Below, piece by piece: positions 1 to 5,017 of a stretch of 5,017 nucleotides of DNA (position 1 is its first letter; every line of letters begins with the position of its first letter). This stretch comes from Desulfobacterales bacterium (GTDB lineage: Bacteria > Desulfobacterota > Desulfobacteria > Desulfobacterales > UBA11574). The notes beneath the pieces were generated by a model that worked only from the letters and a program-made list of their open reading frames with translations, was not told the origin of the DNA and did no database searches. The stretch lies in NCBI GenBank assembly GCA_030145595.1, contig JAQYVG010000141.1, positions 3,933 to 8,949 on the forward strand. Direction: 5' to 3'. A program made the position numbers and the translations under genes.

Positions 1-44
1 CCAAATGACGAATGACAAATGACCATTACAATTCACCGAAGCAC
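1..44. other. Leader upstream of the synthase gene
   Basis: Only 44 bases precede the preferred ATG. They hold the first heptamer tract (3-23), the in-frame TGA at 6-8 that closes the frame upstream, and a candidate start at 12-14. No clear Shine-Dalgarno precedes ATG 45; GAAG at 38-41 is weak and too close. I see no promoter or terminator, so operon position cannot be decided. Confidence 0.5.
3..23. repeat. Heptamer tandem repeat, consensus AAATGAC (3 copies)
   Basis: Three back-to-back 7-bp units are visible: AAATGAC at 3-9, GAATGAC at 10-16 and AAATGAC at 17-23. The array may continue left of the window. The second copy contains ATG 12-14, which is in frame with the synthase, and the first contains the in-frame TGA at 6-8. 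It is probably an intergenic simple repeat abutting the gene. Confidence 0.8.
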
Positions 45-3000
45 ATGACCAAAAAGAACAGAACAAGTTTCGATAACAACGCCATGCTAAAAAAAGAACC
101 GATTGCTGTGGTCGGGATGGCCGGCATTTTCCCCGGCGCTCCTGACCTGGATATATTCTGGCATAATATTATTAACAAAATCGATGCTACCTGCGAGGTT
201 CCCCCCAACCGCTGGATCGTAGAGCCGGACGCGATCTACGATTCTGATCCCGGGCCGGACAAAACCTTTTCAAAACGTGCCTGCCTGATCCATGATTTTG
301 AATTTGACCCTGACGGATTTGAGATTGACAAGAAGCTTTTGCAAGCGCTGGATCCGCTTTATCATATTGTTCTGCATACCGGCCGGAAAGCTTTATCAAA
401 CTGTAAGATCACCGCGTTAAATAAAAAAAACACCGGGGTTGTTCTGGCTGCCATTGCCCTCCCGACTGATGGTTCATCTTTTATAACCAGACAAATTTTG
501 GGTGCTTCTTTTGAAGAAAAACTATTCGGCAATATTGATGCAGAAAATATTGAGCACCTTTCCAGGGAGCAGTATCTGGCCGGCAAAGTCACCAGCCTTC
601 CCGGTGCTATCCTGGCTGAAGGGTTGGGTCTCGGAGGCGGAAGCTATACCCTGGATGCTGCCTGTGCCTCATCACTTTATGCCGTTAAGTTGGCCTGTGA
701 TGAACTCCGGAGCGGCCGTGCCGACGCCATGATAGCCGGAGGGGTTGCCAGACCAGAATGTCTTTATACTCAGGTCGGTTTCAGCCAGTTGCAGGCTTTA
801 TCTCCTTCAGGCCGATGCGCTCCGTTTGATGCCGGCGCGGACGGCCTGGTTGTGGGAGAAGGGGCCGGCATGCTCGTTTTAAAACGACTCGACGATGCCT
901 TACGCCACCAAGATAATATTTATGCTTTAATCCAAGGAATCGGCCTTTCCAATGACATGCGCGGCAACTTGCTGGCCCCGGACAGTGAAGGCCAGGTGCG
1001 GGCCATGCGCAGTGCTTATACCGCCGCCGGCTGGTCGCCCCATGACATCGACCTGATTGAATGCCATGGCACCGGCACACCGGTGGGGGATGCGGTGGAA
1101 CTGCAAAGCTTGCAAAACCTATGGGGCCCATCCGGCTGGACTGAGTCACAATGCGCCATCGGATCCGTCAAATCCATGATCGGCCATCTTTTGACAGGGG
1201 CCGGTGCCGCCGGAATGATCAAGACCCTTTTAGCATTCAAACACCGGACACTGCCGCCGTCACTTCACTTTAAGCAGGCACCGCAAAAAAGCCCGCTTAA
1301 TAACAGCCCTTTTCGGGTACAGACCCGCGCGGAAAAATGGATGCGAAGAGCAAACGATCACCCGCTGCGTGCGGCGGTGAGCGGATTTGGATTCGGGGGA
1401 ATAAACGCCCACCTGCTTTTTGAAGAATGGAACCCGGAAATTGAAAAATGTCGATTGACGATCAAAGATCATCGTTCAGCGGGTGTGGAGCGTCAATCTC
1501 CCATCGACCTGCCCTCTTCTGAGATCGTACCTGTGGCCCTTGTCGGCCTGGCAACGCATTTTGGTTCTTTAACGAATTTGCAAGAATTTAAGGAGGCTAT
1601 TTTCAGAGGTGATTCGATTATCGCAAAGCGTCCGGCAAACCGCTGGAAAGGTTCCGATAATATCGCTGAAAAGTATCTAGGTCTGCCGCTTTTAAACGGT
1701 GGATATATAGATGATCTTTTATTAGACACCACCGCCTTTCGCATACCCCCGGCGGAAATCCCTGATATCCTCCTGCAACAGCTTCTGATGCTGAAAGTTG
1801 CTGCCGATGCCATGGAGGATGCAGGGCTTCCACAAAGAGAGGAGCGCCCGCGCATGGGTGTTGTCATTGGCATGGAATTTGATTTTGAAGCCACTGATTT
1901 CCACCTGCGCTGGAACCTGTATAATTCTGTTCAACGCTGGAGCAAAGCAAAAGGCTTTGACCTTGATGATCGCGCAGCAGCCGTCTGGCTTGAATCGCTG
2001 AGAGATTCCTGCGGTCCGCCCTTAACGGCCACTCGAACGGTTGGTGCCCTGGGAGGGATTGTTGCCAGCAGGCTTGCCAGGGAATTTCGTTTCGGAGGTC
2101 CCAGTTTCGGCGTCTCCTGTGATGCGGCTTCCGGCCTGAAAGCTCTTGAAATCGGGGTCAGGTCTTTGCAGCAAAATGAAACCGACGCAGTTCTGGCAGG
2201 CGCAATAGATCTTTGCGGTGATGTGCGCAATGTCATCTCTGCCAACAGCATAAGGCCATTTACCAAAAGAGAGGAAACACGCCCATTTGATCAGTCGGCC
2301 GACGGGACCCTGCCGGGTGAAGGTGCTGCGGCAGTTGTTCTCAAAAGGCTTGACCAGGCCGTTAAAGACGGCGACAGAATATATGCTGTTATTAAAGGGG
2401 TCGGAAATGCGAGCGGAGGCGGCATTGGCCGCAACTCTTGTTCCAAAGACGCTTATCTTCTTGCGCTGCAACGGTCCTTTCAGGATGCCGGCCTGGCTCC
2501 ATCATCGGTCAGCTTTGTTGAGACCCACGGCAGCGGCGACCCCGCGGAAGACCGGATGGAAGCAGAAGCCCTCAACAGCTTCTTTGCGCAAAACCTGGAG
2601 CCGTGTGCCGTCGGATCCCTAAAACCTAACCTGGGACACGCGGGGGCTGCCTCCGGACTGGCCTCTTTGATTAAAACCAGTCTTTGCCTGTACCAGGAGA
2701 TAATTCCTCCTCTGAAAAATTTTGTCAAACCCGCGCACCAAATTCGGTCCGGCAGCGCTTTGCATATACCTGCTTTCCCGCAGTACTGGATGCGAAACAG
2801 ACAAGACGGACCTCGCAGGGCCTGTACCAGCGCCATGACCCCTGACGGCAACTGTATGCATGTTATCCTCGAGGGTTTTGAATACGAATCCGTTGAGCTT
2901 ATACCGGAGAAGGTCGCCGCAGAAAGAATAAATCCTTTGGGATTCAAACCTGTGGGACTTTTTGTGCTTAAAGGAGAACGTAGAAGCGACCTGCTGGAGA

Positions 3001-5017
3001 GCCTTGAGGCCCTTGAGGCGCACATTAAAAACATAATGAATGCACCCGGACAGCATCCATCTTTTGAAAAATCCGGCCCGAAAAATAATACAAAGATCGA
3101 TTTTGCCGCTTTTTCCTGGTATCAAAAAAACAAATCTGATCCAGCCAAAAAGAATGCGCTCTCCATAGTAGCAGGCGATTTTGCACAACTGAAAAAATAT
3201 ATTATTGAAGCTCGACAAGCAGTTGTATCGGCAACACCCTGCAGCATGAACGGGCCGGGCGGAGTATGTTACACCCCCGCTCCCCTGGGGCCCCACGGTG
3301 AAGTAGCATTTGTCTTTCCAGGCTCCGGCAACCATTACGTTGGAATGGGACGCGGCCTGGGTGTCCGCTGGCCGGAAGTTCTGCGTAAAATGGACGCGGA
3401 AACCGGACAGTTAAAGACTCAACTTATTCCCGAATGTTATGTCCCCTGGGGGACGGCATGGATGCCGGGATGGGAAAATGCAGCCCATGAAAAGATTGCT
3501 TCCGACCCTCTGCACATGATTTTCGGCCAGGTCGTGCACGGGTGTGTTGTCGCCGACCTTGTGGGCGGCTTCGGTCTGAAACCCTCGGCGGTCATCGGCT
3601 ACAGCCTGGGTGAATCCGCCGGGCTCTTTGCCCTGGGTGCCTGGCCCGACCGCGGTGAGATGTTAAAGCGTATGAGTGCAACCGATCTGTTTTCCAGGCA
3701 GCTGGCCGGACCCTGCCGGGCCGCTCGTAAAGCCTGGAAGATACCGTTGCATGAAGAAGTGAACTGGTGTGCGGCGGCCGTGAACCGGCCCTCTGCTGCG
3801 GTACAAAAGGTAATCGACAAGTTTCCCTTTGCCCGGCTGCTGATCGTCAACACCCCTGATCAGTGTGTCATCGGCGGTCGTAAAGATCAGATTGAAGCTG
3901 TTATCAATGAACTTGCATGTGAAGCTGTCTTTTTAGAAGGAGTGGTCACGGTGCACTGCGATGCCGTCGATCCGGTGGCGGATGCTTACAGACAGCTGCA
4001 CGTTTTTCCGGTTACGCCCCCCGAAGGTATTCGATTTTACAGTTGTGCCCTGGGCCGCTCCTATGAACTGAGCAGCGCCGGCGCCGCTGATTCAATTTTA
4101 AAACAGGCGACGGCGGGTTTTGATTTTCCAGCCCTGATCAAGCAGGCCTATCAAGACGGCATCCGCATTTTTCTAGAAATGGGGCCGCACGCGTCCTGTA
4201 CCGGGATGATCAACAGCATCCTCGACAATCAGCCCCACCTGGCGGTTTCCGCCAGTGTTAGAGGTGAAGACGAAGTTCTGACGATTCTTAAATTTCTGGG
4301 CACTCTGATTGCACATAAGGTGCCGCTCGATCTTGACAAACTCTACCCAGGCGTTTCACCGGCTCTCAGCAGCACTGAAACTTTTAAAGAAAAATCCGTA
4401 CACCTAATCAGGCGAATTGTAGGCGGCCAGGTACCGTCCCCGGCACTGCCCATGGCAGAGGTCGGAGGGCAGCCGCCTACGCAGCGCTACGTCGTGCCAA
4501 GGAGGACAGAGGTCAGGGGTCAGAAGGCAGAGGACAGAGAAGCTAAAGTTTCGGAGCGCGATACCCGGCAACCAGTATCCAGTATCCAGAAACCAGTATC
4601 CAAAAACCAGTATCCAGAAACCAGTATCCAGAAACCAGACTTCGGCGAGCTCAGTCGAGTCGCATCCAACATACCGTACTCAGAACTTATCCAGCCCTTG
4701 ACAGACAATATAGCGGCCACATCAAAAGCCCATCAGACCTTTTTACAATTTTCAGACGATCTTGCCAAAGGGTTTGCCAAGACTTTTGATTTTCAGACGC
4801 AGCTTTTAAGGACCATGGCCTCCAAGGAGAATGCGGTTTCAATTTCAGAATTGATACCAAAGGCTCCGCAAACAACTCCCCGGCCTCCTTCCGGGGTTTT
4901 AGAGCGCAAAGTCGTCTTTAACCGTGAGATGTGCCTGGAGTTTGCCGTCGGATCTGTGGCCAAAGTCTTAGGCCCTGAATTTGCGGTCATCGATACTTAT
5001 GACGTCAGGGTGCGCCT
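45..5017 (+). CDS. Pfa-type secondary lipid / PUFA synthase subunit, PfaC/Pfa3-like (KS-CLF-AT-DH), 3' partial
   Basis: This is a giant multidomain synthase, open without a stop for about 1657 codons to the window edge. Domains by residue (numbered from ATG 45) are KS about 17-462, CLF-like KS about 495-945, AT about 1084-1435, and the start of a FabA-like DH from about 1620. In known Pfa systems such a subunit works in the cytoplasm with an ACP-bearing partner and an enoyl reductase to build long unsaturated acyl chains. The KS start, with GMAGIFPG, a PPNRW motif, SKRACLI and ALDPLYHIVLHTGRKA, resembles PfaC-type rather than ordinary PKS ketosynthases. The AT between CLF and DH matches the myxobacterial Pfa3 order. 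The start is uncertain: in-frame ATGs lie at 12, 45 and 84, and none has a strong Shine-Dalgarno. ATG 12 lies inside a tandem repeat. ATG 84 starts only four residues before the KS fold and is the main rival. Family assignment is strong; the exact product is unknown. Heterocyst-glycolipid-like synthases are the nearest alternative. Confidence 0.9.
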   Translation, partial: MTKKNRTSFDNNAMLKKEPIAVVGMAGIFPGAPDLDIFWHNIINKIDATCEVPPNRWIVEPDAIYDSDPGPDKTFSKRACLIHDFEFDPDGFEIDKKLLQALDPLYHIVLHTGRKALSNCKITALNKKNTGVVLAAIALPTDGSSFITRQILGASFEEKLFGNIDAENIEHLSREQYLAGKVTSLPGAILAEGLGLGGGSYTLDAACASSLYAVKLACDELRSGRADAMIAGGVARPECLYTQVGFSQLQALSPSGRCAPFDAGADGLVVGEGAGMLVLKRLDDALRHQDNIYALIQGIGLSNDMRGNLLAPDSEGQVRAMRSAYTAAGWSPHDIDLIECHGTGTPVGDAVELQSLQNLWGPSGWTESQCAIGSVKSMIGHLLTGAGAAGMIKTLLAFKHRTLPPSLHFKQAPQKSPLNNSPFRVQTRAEKWMRRANDHPLRAAVSGFGFGGINAHLLFEEWNPEIEKCRLTIKDHRSAGVERQSPIDLPSSEIVPVALVGLATHFGSLTNLQEFKEAIFRGDSIIAKRPANRWKGSDNIAEKYLGLPLLNGGYIDDLLLDTTAFRIPPAEIPDILLQQLLMLKVAADAMEDAGLPQREERPRMGVVIGMEFDFEATDFHLRWNLYNSVQRWSKAKGFDLDDRAAAVWLESLRDSCGPPLTATRTVGALGGIVASRLAREFRFGGPSFGVSCDAASGLKALEIGVRSLQQNETDAVLAGAIDLCGDVRNVISANSIRPFTKREETRPFDQSADGTLPGEGAAAVVLKRLDQAVKDGDRIYAVIKGVGNASGGGIGRNSCSKDAYLLALQRSFQDAGLAPSSVSFVETHGSGDPAEDRMEAEALNSFFAQNLEPCAVGSLKPNLGHAGAASGLASLIKTSLCLYQEIIPPLKNFVKPAHQIRSGSALHIPAFPQYWMRNRQDGPRRACTSAMTPDGNCMHVILEGFEYESVELIPEKVAAERINPLGFKPVGLFVLKGERRSDLLESLEALEAHIKNIMNAPGQHPSFEKSGPKNNTKIDFAAFSWYQKNKSDPAKKNALSIVAGDFAQLKKYIIEARQAVVSATPCSMNGPGGVCYTPAPLGPHGEVAFVFPGSGNHYVGMGRGLGVRWPEVLRKMDAETGQLKTQLIPECYVPWGTAWMPGWENAAHEKIASDPLHMIFGQVVHGCVVADLVGGFGLKPSAVIGYSLGESAGLFALGAWPDRGEMLKRMSATDLFSRQLAGPCRAARKAWKIPLHEEVNWCAAAVNRPSAAVQKVIDKFPFARLLIVNTPDQCVIGGRKDQIEAVINELACEAVFLEGVVTVHCDAVDPVADAYRQLHVFPVTPPEGIRFYSCALGRSYELSSAGAADSILKQATAGFDFPALIKQAYQDGIRIFLEMGPHASCTGMINSILDNQPHLAVSASVRGEDEVLTILKFLGTLIAHKVPLDLDKLYPGVSPALSSTETFKEKSVHLIRRIVGGQVPSPALPMAEVGGQPPTQRYVVPRRTEVRGQKAEDREAKVSERDTRQPVSSIQKPVSKNQYPETSIQKPDFGELSRVASNIPYSELIQPLTDNIAATSKAHQTFLQFSDDLAKGFAKTFDFQTQLLRTMASKENAVSISELIPKAPQTTPRPPSGVLERKVVFNREMCLEFAVGSVAKVLGPEFAVIDTYDVRVR
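93..1430 (+). other. Domain: active ketosynthase (KS1)
   Basis: This is a beta-ketoacyl synthase domain, residues about 17-462, which performs decarboxylative Claisen condensation on ACP-bound substrates. All three catalytic residues are visible: the nucleophile Cys207 in DAACASS (codon 663-665), His341 in ECHGTGT (1065-1067) and His381 in KSMIGHLLTGAG (1185-1187), with Lys376 five residues before it. The GFGFGGINAHLLFEEW motif closes the fold near 1430. The N-terminal half has the Pfa-specific insert with NRW, SKRACLI and ALDPLY. I infer that it is the working condensing enzyme, paired with the CLF-like domain that follows after a linker of about 32 residues. Confidence 0.93.
1527..2880 (+). 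other. Domain: chain-length-factor-like ketosynthase (CLF / KS2)
   Basis: This is a second thiolase-fold ketosynthase domain, residues about 495-945, opening with VPVALVGLATHFG. Aligned to KS1 (YTLDAACASSLYA against FGVSCDAASGLKA), the nucleophile position is Ala694 (codon 2124-2126). The only nearby Cys is Cys692, two residues earlier. Both histidines remain: His828 in THGSGD (2526-2528) and His865 in NLGHAGAASG (2637-2639). The threonine-rich HGTGT loop has become HGSGD. The segment GALGGIVASRLAREF before the site is what I recall of Pfa CLF domains. In those synthases the CLF dimerises with the KS and is thought to influence chain length rather than condense. A decarboxylase-like (KSQ) role is less likely because no Gln replaces the Cys. 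Confidence 0.85.
2881..3293 (+). other. KS-to-AT linker of the synthase
   Basis: This stretch of about 138 codons lies between the CLF-like domain and the AT. It has two parts that look like the linker domain flanking PKS acyltransferases. One is a strand-helix around residues 972-992 (LFVLKGERRSDLLESLEAL). The other is ALSIVAGDFAQLKKYI near 3159-3206, which resembles the strand and helix that usually precede an AT. A polar, Lys/Asn-rich stretch separates them. No catalytic motif is visible, and the frame stays open throughout. Confidence 0.6.
3294..4350 (+). other. Domain: acyltransferase (AT), PfaB/Pfa3-like
   Basis: This is an acyltransferase of the FabD fold, residues about 1084-1435, which moves acyl groups between CoA or an acceptor and the ACP. 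It opens with AFVFPGSGNHYVGMG. The nucleophile is Ser1187 in GYSLGESAGLFA (codon 3603-3605), and the catalytic His is His1304 in VTVHCDAV (3954-3956). A C-terminal FLEMGPHASCTGMI matches the GPG-containing segment of FabD. Two FabD positions differ: the oxyanion Gln of GQGSQ is Ser here, and the Arg 25 residues after the Ser, which holds the malonyl carboxylate, aligns with Ala1212/Thr1213. The WPDR, LAGPCRAARKAW and NWC segments recall the PfaB acyltransferase. Substrate may be a neutral acyl group rather than malonyl, but this is inference. Confidence 0.88.
4505..4539. repeat. Heptamer tandem repeat, consensus GNCAGAG (5 copies, in the coding linker)
   Basis: Five contiguous units are visible: GACAGAG 4505-4511, GTCAGGG 4512-4518, GTCAGAA 4519-4525, GGCAGAG 4526-4532 and GACAGAG 4533-4539. 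They are translated as a charged stretch, TEVRGQKAEDRE. The copies are diverged, so the tract is older or less homogenised than the one that follows. Confidence 0.75.
4572..4638. repeat. Heptamer tandem repeat, consensus CCAGTAT/CCAGAAA (nine units plus a partial, in the coding linker)
   Basis: Nine contiguous 7-bp units run from 4572 to 4634, followed by a partial CCAG. The order is CCAGTAT, CCAGTAT, CCAGAAA, CCAGTAT, CCAAAAA, CCAGTAT, CCAGAAA, CCAGTAT, CCAGAAA. From 4579 most units alternate, giving a 14-bp higher-order period. Three units equal 21 bp, so the protein shows a seven-residue repeat from residue 1510: PVSSIQK, PVSKNQY, PETSIQK, then P. Neither strand gains a stop inside the tract in any frame. 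Confidence 0.9.
4902..5017 (+). other. Domain: FabA-like hot-dog dehydratase (DH), N-terminal fragment
   Basis: The last 38 residues, about 1620-1657, begin ERKVVFNREMC and continue LEFAVGSVAKVLGPEFAVID, then TYDVRVR at the edge. The FA.G..A...GPEFA.ID...RVRL pattern is the start of the FabA-type dehydratase domains of PfaC/Pfa3 proteins, which remove water from 3-hydroxyacyl-ACP and can yield cis or isomerised double bonds. The catalytic His/Asp motifs lie downstream, outside the window, so activity cannot be judged. In known relatives a second DH follows. Confidence 0.78.

Larger units (their letters stand above)
4351..4901 (+). other. Variable AT-to-DH linker carrying heptamer repeats
   Basis: This in-frame stretch of about 184 codons has no recognisable enzymatic domain. 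Its first part (to about 4640) is polar and low-complexity and is built largely from two 7-bp repeat tracts. The second part (about 4640-4850) looks helical, with NIAATSKAHQTFLQFSDDLA followed by FDFQTQLLRTMA, a style of helix I recall ahead of the dehydratase in Pfa proteins. A Pro/Thr-rich hinge (PKAPQTTPRPPSG) leads into the DH. I looked for an ACP and found no DSL-type phosphopantetheine site. Confidence 0.65.

Noticed and set aside
2287..2622. Plus-strand 111-codon frame overlapping the CLF domain
   Set aside because: It is in another phase, entirely inside the synthase, without a ribosome site or recognisable protein features.
2619..3335. Long minus-strand open frame (238 codons) opposite the CLF/linker region
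   Set aside because: It lies wholly opposite a continuous plus-strand synthase frame with clear domain motifs, and its translation shows no recognisable domain. It is a shadow frame.
4461..4500. GC-rich CTACG-containing patch before the repeats, possibly part of a dispersed repeat element
   Set aside because: CTACG occurs twice with a small palindrome (AGCGCT) between, but there is no extended inverted repeat or terminal repeat visible. Genome-wide copies cannot be assessed here.
4572..4638. Possible CRISPR or iteron-like array
   Set aside because: Units are 7 bp and directly abutting, with no unique spacers, no cas genes and no replication gene nearby. The array is also inside an open coding frame.
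4520..4720. Minus-strand open frame with a striking Trp/Gly/Asp-rich repeat peptide (GFWILDTG style)
   Set aside because: The repeat peptide is simply the reverse-complement reading of the CCAGTAT/CCAGAAA heptamers, which contain no stops in any frame. No start context or domain supports a gene.
4640..4850. Possible acyl carrier protein domain between AT and DH
   Set aside because: There is no phosphopantetheine Ser motif of the DSL type. The segment reads as helical linker.

Overview
The window holds a single, very large plus-strand gene that runs off the right edge. One reading frame stays open from an in-frame stop at 6-8 to base 5017, which is about 1657 codons from the preferred ATG at 45. 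It encodes the front part of a multidomain secondary-lipid (polyunsaturated-fatty-acid-type, Pfa) synthase subunit. There are no RNA genes, no CRISPR array, no insertion sequence and no convincing second gene on either strand.

The domains read, in order: an intact ketosynthase (KS1, about 93-1430), a second ketosynthase-fold domain whose nucleophile position is Ala, so a chain-length-factor-like domain (CLF, about 1527-2880), a KS-to-AT linker (2881-3293), an acyltransferase (AT, about 3294-4350), a long variable linker with short tandem repeats (4351-4901), and the first 38 residues of a FabA-like hot-dog dehydratase (DH, 4902 to the edge). KS-CLF-AT-DH is the order known for the Pfa3 proteins of terrestrial myxobacteria. 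It differs from the marine gammaproteobacterial PfaC (KS-CLF-DH-DH), where the acyltransferase is a separate protein, PfaB. No acyl carrier protein, ketoreductase or enoyl reductase is seen, so partner subunits should be encoded nearby outside the window.

As I read it, KS1 with the CLF elongates a chain carried on ACPs of a partner PfaA/Pfa2-like subunit, the AT loads or offloads acyl groups, and the DH removes water and may isomerise the double bond. The product cannot be told from this sequence.

The most unusual structure is at the DNA level. Three different tracts of 7-bp tandem repeats occur: one in the 44-bp leader (consensus AAATGAC) and two inside the coding linker (consensus GNCAGAG and CCAGTAT/CCAGAAA). 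Seven is not a multiple of three, so gain or loss of one unit in either coding tract would shift the frame and cut off the DH-containing part.

The mixed, moderate base composition and the style of the repeats and synthase suggest an environmental Desulfobacterota (delta-proteobacterial, Desulfobacterales-like) genome. This is an impression from memory of such genomes, not proof.
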